A stretch of DNA of 24,127 nucleotides from Sivonenia sp049582005 (GCA_049582005.1 JBAUTB010000225.1:1-24127); one strand, 5' to 3'; shown: positions 8,829 to 16,401, counted from the stretch's first letter. The notes: a model not told the origin generated them from the letters alone. A program made the numbers and translations.

Positions 8829-9185
8829 GTGAGGAGGTGGTGAGTGGCTGCAGGGGTTTGCCCCTGAGGAAAGTCCGGGCTCCCCAAGGAGCAGATTGCT
8901 GGGTAACGCCCAGTGCGCGTGAGCGTGAGGATAGTGCCACAGAAACATACCGCCGATGGTCCTTTTTAGGAATCAGGTAAGGGTGCAAGGGTGCGGTAAG
9001 AGCGCACCAGCAGTGCCGTGAGGCACTGGCTAGGTAAACCCCGTCGGGTGCAAGGCGTGGGAACTCGGTGAAAAACCAAGGGTGCTCCTTGCCCGTTCCC
9101 CAAGACCGCTTGAGGAGTCAGGTAACTGACTTCCCAGACAGATGGCTACCTATAAACAGAACCCGGCTTACGGCTACCTCCTCAT
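8829..9185 (+). ncRNA. rnpB: RNase P RNA, type A
   Basis: The catalytic RNA that removes 5' leaders from tRNA precursors. The strongest evidence is the conserved block GAGGAAAGTCCGGGCTCC near the 5' end, ACAGAAACATACCGCC in the middle, GTGCAAGGCGTGGGAACTCG, and the 3' block ACAGAACCCGGCTTACGGC. The ends are set by helix P1: GAGGAGGT at 8831-8838 pairs with ACCTCCTC at 9176-9183, extendable by two pairs. About 357 nucleotides is normal for a bacterial type A molecule. The exact mature ends are estimated to within a few bases. Confidence 0.96.
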
Positions 9186-9205
9186 TATCTCTAAAACCTG
9201 AGATT

Positions 9206-9235
9206 GCAAAACCCCGAAGGCGGACTCCTTCGGGG
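9206..9235 (-). terminator. rho-independent terminator of the DUF2808 gene
   Basis: A perfect 9-bp stem CCCCGAAGG / CCTTCGGGG (9212-9220 with 9227-9235) encloses a 6-base loop. Read on the - strand it is followed by TTTTGC, the arrangement of an intrinsic terminator, 26 bases beyond the DUF2808 stop. On the + strand there is no T run, but the hairpin could also stop rnpB transcription. Confidence 0.75.
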
Positions 9236-9261
9236 TGAACGTACTCAATGCCTATAAAGAC

Positions 9262-9807
9262 TTACTTAACGCTCTGGGAGAACGTTAACCGTCCAAAGCC
9301 GAGCCGCTGAGCGTGTGGATCGCTACCTGCGGGCAAGGCAGAAATATCGAATAGAAAAGTACCGCCAATATGGGGATTAGACATCGGATACATCACCACG
9401 GTGATTTTTTCTCCAGGTGCTACAGGCTGACTAAAAGTAAGCTGCGCGGTACGTTCTTGAAATGCCGTCTGAACAGTAATAGGCTTACCGGCCTTATCGG
9501 TGACCTTTATACTTTCTGCGCTGGGGAGCGCAATTGCTTCTGGGATTGTGATAGTTAATCCCCCCAAAGGTTCGCCACTATTCTGGGGTATGTCCACATC
9601 AAAAGAGTAGTGGGCATAGCTGTAGGTAGCACTGACATTATCGGTGTACGCTCGCGTTAAGACAGGCACATGCTCAAAATAGGTTTTTCCGCCCACTTGC
9701 AGGGCCCAAGCCGAACCTGTAAGACCAACCCCTATAGAAAAACAGAGCATTCCTAATGCTGTACCCGAGAAGGTTTTGACAGCATAAACACTACGTGAGA
9801 TAGACAT
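9262..9807 (-). CDS. exported DUF2808 family protein
   Basis: A 181-residue protein of DUF2808, a family largely confined to cyanobacteria. The ATG at 9807 is preferred to one five codons upstream (9822) because GAGGAA sits 7-8 bases before it. The N-terminus is a signal peptide with hydrophobic segment TALGMLCFSIGVGLTGSAWA and probable cleavage after SAWA. The mature part has the expected features: YSYAHYSFDVDIPQ, PLGGLTITIPEA, a beta-rich middle (TVQTAFQERTAQLTFSQPV), a PNPH-like SNPHIGGTFLFDISALPAG and the final RLGFGRLTF. It is presumably periplasmic or envelope-associated, of unknown function. It has a clear terminator downstream and a long gene-free stretch upstream. Confidence 0.88.
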   Translation of the reverse strand: MSISRSVYAVKTFSGTALGMLCFSIGVGLTGSAWALQVGGKTYFEHVPVLTRAYTDNVSATYSYAHYSFDVDIPQNSGEPLGGLTITIPEAIALPSAESIKVTDKAGKPITVQTAFQERTAQLTFSQPVAPGEKITVVMYPMSNPHIGGTFLFDISALPAGSDPHAQRLGFGRLTFSQSVK

Positions 9808-9822
9808 AGCTAGATTCCTCAT

Positions 9823-10283
9823 GGAGATTTAGAGATTTAGAGGGTTGCTATCAACAGATTCTAGATCTGCCCAAGCCCCTGGAGTGAAGAAAACGACATC
9901 TAAACTCTGTCAACTTTGAAAACTTGAGTTTTGTCGGTCCACTGATTAGCGTATTTATTGGTTGGTGCGAAATCTGTACAAACTACAAGTTTCTACTTGG
10001 ACAAAGTGATAGAGGGCGAAGAACTCTTACATTATGTCATCATCCGCAGATTGTGGAGCAAATCCTCGAATTACAGCAAAAAAATCCTCCTTCGGGAAGA
10101 TTTATGAAATAGTGAGGCACCGAGTAAAGGTTTGTGAGTGTTCTGAATAGAAAGTCATTTTTGAGAATCAGGCTACAACCGAATCAATGTAACTTTTCGC
10201 TTCCTACAAAATATCTGGAATCACCTCTAACCTGCGGATCACCCCCCTTTACTGGCATGCCTCCAAAAATTTGTCCCTGATCC
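9823..10283. other. intergenic stretch with no supported gene
   Basis: About 460 bases between the DUF2808 gene start and the end of the phasin-like gene. It should contain the promoter of the DUF2808 gene. Tandem copies of AGATTTAG lie at about 9826-9842 just upstream of that gene, and AAAACT-TG-AGTTTT (9919-9932) can form a small hairpin. A 62-codon frame at 9924-10112 needs a TTG start without a ribosome binding site and was not accepted. No RNA gene or mobile element is recognised. Confidence 0.6.
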
Positions 10284-10619
10284 TCAGATATTTCCTTTCT
10301 TTAATCGCTCTAGCTCTGCATCAAATTCATCCGTAGCCTCTGTCAATAGTTTGAGTTCTGGATTATCAGGAGCGGTGAGACGGTAGGGGAGGATGGCGAC
10401 AATATCTTCTACTTCTACACGTCCTTTTGACCTAGCGCGCTCCATCAGACCATCAATGAATTTACGCGCTTCCTCTGCGGAGAGTAGACCCTTCGCGATT
10501 AGTTCATTGAGGAGGGGTTGGGCTTTGGCTAATAAGTTTTCCAGCGTCACCCCGATCAAAGCAGCCAGCCCTAACCCCAAAAGCAGGGTCCGCTGGGCAA
10601 TAGACTTCATATCATCCAT
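10284..10619 (-). CDS. phasin-like small helical protein
   Basis: A 111-residue protein with a hydrophobic N-terminal helix (TLLLGLGLAALIGVTLENLL) followed by charged amphipathic helices (LLNELIAKGLLSAEEARKFI and the acidic end LLTEATDEFDAELERLKKGN). The pattern of a hydrophobic patch, 'GL-S-EEARKFID-L-ERA' and a glutamate/lysine-rich tail resembles short proteins annotated as phasin-family or PHA-synthesis-regulator-like in cyanobacteria. No PHA synthase is nearby and the similarity is only by eye. A second ATG three codons in (10610) is an equally good start. If phasin-like, it would coat storage granules; otherwise it is simply a small helical protein of unknown role. Confidence 0.6.
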   Translation of the reverse strand: MDDMKSIAQRTLLLGLGLAALIGVTLENLLAKAQPLLNELIAKGLLSAEEARKFIDGLMERARSKGRVEVEDIVAILPYRLTAPDNPELKLLTEATDEFDAELERLKKGNI

Positions 10620-10722
10620 AGGGCATGAAAATACACATCATGTCTAGTCTGGCAGTTTTTTAAAACACCGCATAGGTAGGGATGCTTGAGCTAGATTAGA
10701 AAAAACCTGAGGTGAGCCCATT

Positions 10723-10926
10723 ATGTTTCCTCTAGAAGCGTTCTACAATTCTTGCTGTGGTTCGGAGCCCCCCTCTCGGAAGGCCCGCTTGGAACGTAAA
10801 CTCAAGTTCCTTAAATGGATGAAAGATAGTTTGGAAACCCGTCTATCAGCCGTCAATGCAGCGATTGGTACCGTCGAGCGTCAGGTCAACGAAGAAGATA
10901 GCACGAACACCACCGCTTCTGCTTAA
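10723..10926 (+). CDS. small hypothetical coiled-coil protein
   Basis: A 67-residue protein that I do not recognise. The ATG is preceded by a strong ribosome binding site, GAGGTGAG (10709-10716), which is the main reason to accept it. The N-terminus holds a vicinal cysteine pair (SCCGSEPP). A basic, heptad-like helix follows (ARLERKLKFLKWMKDSLETR, then LSAVNAAIGTVERQVN), and the tail is rich in Thr, Ser and Asn. It may form a coiled coil. It is convergent with comF, and its stop is 14 bases from the comF stop. Function unknown. Confidence 0.6.
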   Translation: MFPLEAFYNSCCGSEPPSRKARLERKLKFLKWMKDSLETRLSAVNAAIGTVERQVNEEDSTNTTASA

Positions 10927-10940
10927 TGTTGGCCATGTGC

Positions 10941-11594
10941 CTAAAGCCTGGGAGCAGCCATAACTACTGCTCCCAGGACAGGTACATGAGCCTTAGTGAG
11001 AACGGCGTGGATCTCGTTCAGGGTAGCGCCTGTGGTGTAGATGTCATCTAGGAGCAAGACCCCCCTATTTTGTGCTTGGCTACTGTTTTTCCAGAGAAAA
11101 GCTTCCTGCAAGTTCTCCCGACGCGCTTTCGGAGAAAGTCCGAACTGAGCTTGGGTATCACGGGTACGCCTTAAGCTTTGGCTATCTAGGGTATATCCAG
11201 TCCATCGACAAAAGGATTGAGCTAATACTTCTGTTTGGTTATAGCCCCGCGTCTTGCGTCTCTCTGCGGAAATAGGTACGGGCACGACCCGTAGTTTCAT
11301 TCCCTCTAACGGATTCGCCTGCTGCCAGCAGGCCCCTAATTTGTTCCCCAGGAAAAAACCAACGTCTTTTCTCCCGTCATATTTAACCAGCACAAGCAGA
11401 CGTTCTAAAAGACCGTAGTACTCCCCCCAAGCCCATAGTTTCATCGGCTCAGTCTGCACTAACGGCGTAGACCGTTGTTCGGAATCCAAAGCTTTCAGGC
11501 AATAGATACAGAGAATTTCAGAAGATGACCGCTTGCATAGGGCACAAGTGCTAGGGGCTAGAAGTTTAAGGATAGGCTGCATAGCAGACAGCAT
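10941..11594 (-). CDS. ComF-family phosphoribosyltransferase-like protein
   Basis: A 217-residue ComF/GntX-type protein. The N-terminus carries a zinc-ribbon-like CxxC...CxxC (C17, C20, C29, C32: CALCKRSSSEILCIYCLKAL). After it come the family motifs LVKYDGRKDVGFFLG, VVPVPISAERRKTRGYNQTE and the PRPP-binding loop VLLLDDIYTTGATLNE. Family members are linked to handling of DNA during natural transformation (ComF of Bacillus and Haemophilus), but the biochemical role is not settled and no competence genes are nearby. The ATG at 11594 is used; ATG four codons later is possible. Confidence 0.9.
   Translation of the reverse strand: MLSAMQPILKLLAPSTCALCKRSSSEILCIYCLKALDSEQRSTPLVQTEPMKLWAWGEYYGLLERLLVLVKYDGRKDVGFFLGNKLGACWQQANPLEGMKLRVVPVPISAERRKTRGYNQTEVLAQSFCRWTGYTLDSQSLRRTRDTQAQFGLSPKARRENLQEAFLWKNSSQAQNRGVLLLDDIYTTGATLNEIHAVLTKAHVPVLGAVVMAAPRL
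10947..10977. terminator. strong hairpin between convergent genes
   Basis: CCTGGGAGCAG (10947-10957) and CTGCTCCCAGG (10967-10977) form a perfect 11-bp stem with a 9-base loop. It lies just after the + strand small gene (stop at 10926) and overlaps the last codons of comF on the other strand. Neither side has a good T run, so it may be a transcription barrier or 3'-end stabiliser rather than a textbook intrinsic terminator. Confidence 0.5.
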
Positions 11595-11625
11595 ACTCTT
11601 CTGACTGAGGAGTTCTCACGTGTTT

Positions 11626-12068
11626 TTACATTCTTGTTGGATCAACTGTCACAATTCCCTCACTTCCGTAGCGCACAAAATCAGTTGTATTCAGTGTCAG
11701 AATATGAGTCACGCTGTTGCTTTCATCGCAGCTACAAGGCGAGCATCATGGACCTGGACGCCTGACACATTGAATGTGTGAACTAACCTGCCCCATTCTG
11801 TATAAATTACAGGCATATCAGGGAATAAGGGAAAAAGACGTTCTATCAAACGTAGCAGTTGATGAGCATTATTTGGAGATAGTCCAAATCCATTGCGTTT
11901 GCTCGGGCGTGTTGCAACGTTTCAGAATTCGACACAGTTTTGCGGGGTAATTTGCAGCCGATGCCCATCGGACCTCAGCGTTTGCATGGTAGCTCGGATG
12001 CTTGGGTGTAGGGGATGAGTGCGGTCGGCAAGACGCAATAAAACGTTCGTATCTACAAGGTAGATCAC
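11626..12068 (-). pseudogene. vapC: broken VapC-type PIN-domain toxin
   Basis: Reading from a GTG at 12068, two bases after the antitoxin stop, gives a clear PIN-domain start: MIYLVDTNVLLRLADRTHPL ... ITPQNCVEF. Then comes TGA at 11922-11924 (codon 49) where family members typically have Trp (NxxEFW). The same frame continues as good PIN sequence, NVATRPSKRNGFGLSPNNAH, LIERLFPLFPDMPVIYTEWG and VSGVQVHDARLVAAMKATA, until about 11711-11714. There a shift of one base is needed to continue as VTHILTLNTTDFVRYGSEGI ending VTVDPTRM and a TAA at 11626. With both lesions repaired it would be about 147 residues, normal for VapC. The acidic metal ligands (D6, the Glu of EF, the Asp of HDAR, the Asp of TTDF) are all readable, so the decay looks recent. 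Confidence 0.85.
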
Positions 12069-12070
12069 AA

Positions 12071-12379
12071 CTAGGGATGATCCTCGTAGATACTGGCACG
12101 ACTAACCGCATAATCCGATAGTTTAGGCACATTTGAGCCAGCGGACCTTGCTAATTCATCTGCCAATTGGTCTGCCGTTGCCTCAAAGGCTGAATCCTCT
12201 ATTTGATAAGTGCTTGGGTGTTCTGTTTCCATCTCTTTCGCATTCAGCTGCTTGTCCAATTGAGTTGCTTCGAGATTCTGGTGCCTAGCTAGGACTTCAG
12301 CAAAATCAAGGACTTCTTGAAGTTCATCTTTAGGCAAATGATGGAGTACATTCATAATTTTTTCAATCAAGGCTTCCAT
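12071..12379 (-). CDS. vapB: VapB-like antitoxin (DUF2281-type N-terminus)
   Basis: A 102-residue small acidic protein. The N-terminus (MEALIEKIMNVLHHLPKDEL ... VLDFAEVLARHQ) is of the kind often annotated DUF2281, and the C-terminus (VPKLSDYAVSRASIYEDHP) is the toxin-binding tail common in antitoxins that precede PIN toxins in cyanobacteria. The ribosome binding site AAGGTGG is upstream of the ATG. The toxin gene starts two bases downstream of its stop, as in a translationally coupled toxin-antitoxin operon, but that toxin is broken. The antitoxin itself is intact. Confidence 0.78.
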   Translation of the reverse strand: MEALIEKIMNVLHHLPKDELQEVLDFAEVLARHQNLEATQLDKQLNAKEMETEHPSTYQIEDSAFEATADQLADELARSAGSNVPKLSDYAVSRASIYEDHP

Positions 12380-12635
12380 AGAGTTCCACCTTCAAGACTG
12401 TTTTGATCATACCTAAGGCGAAAAGGAAGAATGCCAGTCGTAGGTTTCTTGCTTCACCGCTTCATAATTGGCATCTAGCCGAGATCCGAATAAGAGAAGG
12501 ATAGCGATCCTTCGACTTCACTGACTTCCTCGACCTTGAGTGCCCGATTCAACAACTCTTGCTCCCGATAGCGTAACCACTTTTTGATTCATCGAAATAG
12601 TAGTTGTCTAAGATTTAGCGTGCCGATCGGCCTGA
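12380..12635 (-). other. intergenic region with a possible gene remnant
   Basis: Between the DUF3120 stop and the antitoxin start. On - an open stretch without a start codon (12588 down to the TAG at 12475) reads KKWLRYREQELLNRALKVEE and continues with VSEVEGSLSFSYSDLG. It looks protein-like (charged helix, plausible codons) and could be the end of a decayed gene, but it is too short to assign to a family. Confidence 0.25.
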
Positions 12636-13322
12636 CTACATCATCATGGCGCCGATCAAGAAAATGCCATTCACCACAAGCGTATTCAGAACAGCACCAC
12701 TAAAAGCCCACCATTGTGGCTTATTGGAACGTAAACCAGACAAACCGATTACCAAAAGGGATGCAACAATCACGCCTGCCCAAGCAAAACTTAGGGACGT
12801 ATTCATCTGCTCCAAAGCTCCTTGCATGATGGGAGCGATATTACCTTGTTCGTTTTGCATCATCTGAGTCCACCAATCGCCGAGCCCAGCACCAAAAATA
12901 TAGACATCGGTCAGGGCTGTGCCGATGAAAGAACCGAGAAAGAAAAGACTGCCAACTCTTAAACGGGGAAAGACCAGCGCCATCAGGGCGATCGGCACGC
13001 CTAAAGCTTCTACGGGCAGATGCAGATAAGGATTGGTTCGCAACCAGCCCCAATACAAAGTTCCACACCACCAGCTCAAGGTAAATCCGAACAGCAAAGA
13101 ACCCCATAGGTCCTGCTTCCGTTTCAAAAGGTAAATACTCGACAGCATCCAAAAGAGGGTCAGCACTAAGCTCAAAGCAGGAGCAAAACGAACAAGCGGA
13201 GCTTGGAAGAAGACAGGAACCGATACCAGAAAAGCTCCGGCCAGCAGAGCGATAGTATGATGGGACCAGGCAGAGGCTTGGTCTTTCGCCTTTCTGGATG
13301 TGAGGAGAGAGAAAGCAGACAA
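12636..13322 (-). CDS. DUF3120 family membrane protein
   Basis: A 228-residue integral membrane protein. The segment AGAFLVSVPVFFQAPLVRFA is the characteristic start of DUF3120, a family known almost only from cyanobacteria and of unknown function. About six hydrophobic segments are visible (near 25-42, 48-68, 74-95, 100-120, 124-148 and two towards the C-terminus, the last LNTLVVNGIFLIGAMMM). The start is uncertain: an in-frame TAA lies three codons upstream and the first candidate is TTG at 13322, with no clear ribosome binding site. It is divergent from the DUF1995 gene across 69 bases, so the promoters must overlap or lie close. Confidence 0.82.
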   Translation of the reverse strand: MSAFSLLTSRKAKDQASAWSHHTIALLAGAFLVSVPVFFQAPLVRFAPALSLVLTLFWMLSSIYLLKRKQDLWGSLLFGFTLSWWCGTLYWGWLRTNPYLHLPVEALGVPIALMALVFPRLRVGSLFFLGSFIGTALTDVYIFGAGLGDWWTQMMQNEQGNIAPIMQGALEQMNTSLSFAWAGVIVASLLVIGLSGLRSNKPQWWAFSGAVLNTLVVNGIFLIGAMMM

Positions 13323-13391
13323 AATAGTTTCTTAAAATAGCTTTGTAGAGCTTAACATATCTACTCATATGCAGCATGGTAGTTTACATTA

Positions 13392-14093
13392 ATGGCCTCG
13401 GAACTTCCCCGCAGTCTGCCGAGTGCAGGATATCAGGTACAGCAAGCCATTAAAGCGGCCCTTGCCGATGGTCATGTCTTGCTTCAGGTAGATATTCAAA
13501 ACCAACGGACTACTTCAGTAGACCTGACCCGACCTTTTTTAGAAGCTGTGCCAGAGCCAGTTTCCATTCTATTCGCAACGGGCACTGCCGGTTTGGCGGA
13601 AGAACGTTGGCCCAGTATTCCTCCTGATTGCCAACTCATTGATGTAGGACTTAGAGACAGATTACTTCGCAGGGACTGGAAGACTCTCGTTTTAGTAGAT
13701 GGTAGCTCGATCGACCTACCGGTTCTGGACGAAATTATCCAACCTGCGCGCAAGCGGCCTGTACTTATCGTCAACAACTGGCCTGAAGCTCCAGGAACTA
13801 TTGGGACCGGACGAGGAAGCTCAAAGAAACGCAAAGAATTTCGTGAGAAGGTAGAAGTGATTTACTATCTCCAAGCAACCCGCTTTGTCCCCCTCGTGAT
13901 TTCTCGACAATATCCCGGTCCCTGGTGCGTCTGGGAAGATCAAGGACCGGGAGCCTATAAGTTGCTGGAAGAATTCACCAACGCACCCACTCCGCAAGAC
14001 TTAAAACGCCTCAGCAACAAAGTGCCCTTTCCCGACCCTATTCAAATTTGGAATCGTTTCTGGGGTGGCCCTAATTTCTTCCGTTCTTGGTAA
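13392..14093 (+). CDS. DUF1995 family protein
   Basis: A 233-residue soluble protein of the DUF1995 family, found in cyanobacteria and plastids. Typical features are the N-terminal LPSAGYQVQQAIKAALADGH, the central SILFATGTAGLAEERW, the VLIVNNWPEAPGTIG-type motif, the EVIYYLQATRFVPLVISRQY stretch and the Trp/Pro-rich end (IQIWNRFWGGPNFFRSW). The plant protein LPA3, needed for photosystem II accumulation, contains this domain, so a role in photosystem assembly or tetrapyrrole/thylakoid biology is conceivable but unproven here. The gene is complete and ends six bases from the convergent proline iminopeptidase gene. Confidence 0.82.
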   Translation: MASELPRSLPSAGYQVQQAIKAALADGHVLLQVDIQNQRTTSVDLTRPFLEAVPEPVSILFATGTAGLAEERWPSIPPDCQLIDVGLRDRLLRRDWKTLVLVDGSSIDLPVLDEIIQPARKRPVLIVNNWPEAPGTIGTGRGSSKKRKEFREKVEVIYYLQATRFVPLVISRQYPGPWCVWEDQGPGAYKLLEEFTNAPTPQDLKRLSNKVPFPDPIQIWNRFWGGPNFFRSW

Positions 14094-14099
14094 AGCGCC

Positions 14100-15047
14100 T
14101 TAAATACCTGCGAACTTATCGGTTGCCTCAATCAAAGCGCTGCGGATCCCTGGTTCCATCATCGAATGTCCTGCATCTGGAACCACCACAAACTCAGCTT
14201 CAGGCCAGGCTTGGTGCAATTCCCAAGCACTGGTCATCGGACAGACCACATCGTAACGGCCCTGCACAATCACTGCCGGGAGATGTCGAATCCGGTCTAT
14301 ATTGTCCAACAGTTGGTCTTCGTGTTTGAAGAAGCCTTTGTTCATGAAGTAGTGACATTCAATTCGGGCAAAAGCATCCGCAAAATTGTCTCGCCCAAAG
14401 TTTTCAGCAGCATTTGGGTCTGGATAAAGTCTGCTGGTACTCCCTTCCCAGATACTCCAGGCCTTAGCGGCCTCTAGGCGAATGTTGCTATCTGGGCTGC
14501 ACAGCCTTTTGTAGTAGGCTGAGATAAAATCATGACGTTCTTCAACAGGGATGGGCTTGATAAATTGTTCCCAAGCCTCGGGGAATATATAGCTAGTTCC
14601 TTCTTGATAGAACCACTTAAGTTCTTTTTCGCGCAAGAGAAAAATACCGCGTAGAATCAGACCCTTACAAGCCTCTGGATGGGTTTGACTATAGGCCAGA
14701 GAAAGAGTACTTCCCCAACTCCCCCCAAAGACGACCCATTGGTCAATATTTAAGTGTCTGCGTAACGTTTCTATATCTTGAACCAGGTGCCAGGTTGTAT
14801 TTTCTGCTAACTCTGCATGGGGCGTACTTTGTCCACAACCACGCTGGTCAAATAGAATCAGCCTCCAGTGTTTAGGATTGAAATATTGACGATATACCAC
14901 ATTAATTCCCCCGCCTGGACCCCCATGTAAGAAAATAGCGGGCTTCCCCTTAGGATTACCGACTTCTTCATAGTAAATCGTATGTAGATCTGAAACCTTT
15001 AATTTGCCTGTTTTATAAGGCTGAATAGAGGTATAAAGTTCGGCCAT
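14100..15047 (-). CDS. pip: proline iminopeptidase (prolyl aminopeptidase, S33 family)
   Basis: A 315-residue alpha/beta hydrolase of the usual length for the family. It removes N-terminal proline from peptides in the cytoplasm. The oxyanion-side motif HGGPGGG (41-47), the DQRGCGQS motif (67-74) and the nucleophile elbow GGSWGS (S110) are present, with catalytic D266 in GRYDVVCP and H294 in DAGHS. The N-terminal LYTSIQPYKTGKLKVSDLHT is also typical. The upstream gene on the same strand (MTA/SAH nucleosidase) ends only 8 bases before this start, so the two are probably co-transcribed. Confidence 0.95.
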   Translation of the reverse strand: MAELYTSIQPYKTGKLKVSDLHTIYYEEVGNPKGKPAIFLHGGPGGGINVVYRQYFNPKHWRLILFDQRGCGQSTPHAELAENTTWHLVQDIETLRRHLNIDQWVVFGGSWGSTLSLAYSQTHPEACKGLILRGIFLLREKELKWFYQEGTSYIFPEAWEQFIKPIPVEERHDFISAYYKRLCSPDSNIRLEAAKAWSIWEGSTSRLYPDPNAAENFGRDNFADAFARIECHYFMNKGFFKHEDQLLDNIDRIRHLPAVIVQGRYDVVCPMTSAWELHQAWPEAEFVVVPDAGHSMMEPGIRSALIEATDKFAGI

Positions 15048-15055
15048 AGAAAAAA

Positions 15056-15817
15056 CTAGCCCTGGTTGAGAGTTTGAACAAAGGTGCGCACTACAGGTCC
15101 TGTAAATCGGTCCACAAATCGTTTCATAAAATCTAAAAAATCATCTTGCATTTGATGATCTGCATTATCAGAAATAATACGAACCACTGCAAAAGGAATC
15201 TCCTGACTATGACATACCTGCCCAACCGCTGCACTCTCCATATCGACACTCAACGCACTAGGAAAGAGATTTAAGAGTTCTGACTTTTTCACGGGATCAA
15301 AAATTATTTGATCTCCGGTCAGGGCCAATCCTCGATGAACCATTAGCGCTGCAATCCCGAATTCAGCCAATTCCTCAGGACTAAAGATACTTTGTTGAAT
15401 AACCTGCTTACACGCTTGATCGGCATTTTCCAATAAGGGTGTGGAACTGACCAGTTCCCTCCTGCCTAAAAGGGGGATTTCTCCTTGAGGGAAGAAAGGC
15501 CGGGCATCCATATCATGCTGGGCAACGCCTGTGGCAATGACAATATCGCCCCGCCGAATTTTCGGACTTAGCCCTCCAGCTACACCGATAAAAAGTACAG
15601 CATCCACACCAAAGAAGTCAATCATGCTTTGGGTATGGGCCGCAGCGGCTACCTTACCCCACCCCGAACGTCCCAAAACAACCGATAAACCGGAGAGTTG
15701 ACCTTCATGAAAAGTGGTTCGTCCCCGTGAAATTCGCTTTGCCTGTTCTAACTCGTGCTCAAGCGCCCAAGTCTCTTCTTCCATAGCGCTGAGAATACCC
15801 AGCTTTTGGATACGCAT
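15056..15817 (-). CDS. mtnN: 5'-methylthioadenosine/S-adenosylhomocysteine nucleosidase
   Basis: A 253-residue nucleosidase of the MTAN/Pfs family that cleaves adenine from methylthioadenosine and S-adenosylhomocysteine, clearing SAM by-products in the cytoplasm. The N-terminal LGILSAMEEE contains the base-contacting Glu (E15). FIGVAGGLSPKIRRGDIVIA is the phosphate/ribose-site signature, VDMESAAVGQVC supplies E194, and ISDNAD supplies the catalytic acid D217. The ATG at 15817 is chosen over one 11 codons upstream because AAAGGA precedes it and the family N-terminus begins here. It is 82 bases downstream of the PAAR gene on the same strand, with no terminator visible between them. Confidence 0.93.
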   Translation of the reverse strand: MRIQKLGILSAMEEETWALEHELEQAKRISRGRTTFHEGQLSGLSVVLGRSGWGKVAAAAHTQSMIDFFGVDAVLFIGVAGGLSPKIRRGDIVIATGVAQHDMDARPFFPQGEIPLLGRRELVSSTPLLENADQACKQVIQQSIFSPEELAEFGIAALMVHRGLALTGDQIIFDPVKKSELLNLFPSALSVDMESAAVGQVCHSQEIPFAVVRIISDNADHQMQDDFLDFMKRFVDRFTGPVVRTFVQTLNQG

Positions 15818-15899
15818 GCGGGATGGTCCTTTAGAATATTTAGTACACAATCGCTTGTTGTAAGAATAGTGTAGCCCTCAGCTCTTCCTGTTCTTCAAT

Positions 15900-16388
15900 T
15901 TAGCCGCCGATAAGAACCGTGGGTAAACCTTGAACAATTTTGTTCACCGAGGTTGTTTCCTGGATAGTGTCACCTAAACGGCAGGCAGGCAACTTATTGA
16001 TAAGCACTGTTTGACTGCCATCAATGACCACGCCTACACCGTCGGGGATGACTAACTTTACGACGGGACATGTGTGGATGTCCGCGGGAGCAAACCCAGC
16101 AATAGCTCCTGCTACATCACTAGCTGCATCGGCTATGGTTTTTGTTACATTGGCTTGGGCCGCAGGTGCGGCAGGAGTACCAGCAGCGAGTGTCGCTGCG
16201 GCTTGGGCTTTAGCCACTTTCTCAGCTCCCTCAGCTACAGTCTTAGCTAACAGAGCAGCTTGGGCAGCAGAAATTCCTCGCCAAGCTAATTGGCCGCCAA
16301 TGATGACGTTGAAACTGCCAGGTCCTATAGATAAAGGACTACCATGTGCTGTCATATCACCGACGCGAGCTGCAGGTCTGCCAGCCAT
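15900..16388 (-). CDS. PAAR-domain spike-tip protein of an eCIS, with Ala-rich insertion
   Basis: A 162-residue protein that should form the pointed tip on the VgrG-like spike (as Afp10/Pvc10 do). The two halves of the PAAR fold are clear: RPAARVGDMTAHGSPLSIGP with FNVIIGGQLAWRG (1-38), and DIHTCPVVKLVIPDGVGVVI through VLINKLPACRLGDTIQ (103-142) to GLPTVLIGG. Likely zinc ligands are H15, H105, C107 and C136. Between the halves (about 39-100) is an insertion of some 60 residues, almost all Ala with Lys, Glu and Gln, expected to form helices; ordinary PAAR proteins are near 95-105 residues. A strong AGGAGGG ribosome binding site precedes the ATG, and the VgrG-like gene ends 13 bases upstream. 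It is the last clear eCIS gene here. Confidence 0.88.
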   Translation of the reverse strand: MAGRPAARVGDMTAHGSPLSIGPGSFNVIIGGQLAWRGISAAQAALLAKTVAEGAEKVAKAQAAATLAAGTPAAPAAQANVTKTIADAASDVAGAIAGFAPADIHTCPVVKLVIPDGVGVVIDGSQTVLINKLPACRLGDTIQETTSVNKIVQGLPTVLIGG

Positions 16389-16401
16389 ATAGATTCCCTC
16401 C

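Noticed and set aside
9924..10112. 62-codon frame on + in the gap after the DUF2808 gene
   Set aside because: It needs a TTG start without a ribosome binding site, and the product resembles nothing known; kept only as a remark on the gap.
11922..11924. TGA read as tryptophan in the toxin gene (recoding)
   Set aside because: All neighbouring genes use standard code and a frameshift follows in the same gene, so ordinary decay is the simpler explanation.
11869..12132. 87-codon frame on - overlapping antitoxin and toxin
   Set aside because: It runs in a different frame from both the VapB gene and the readable VapC sequence; it is open only because the toxin occupies the DNA.
12841..13377. 178-codon frame on - overlapping the DUF3120 gene
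   Set aside because: Same strand but another frame; the DUF3120 frame has clear family sequence and membrane helices, this one is Arg/Ser/Cys-rich noise.
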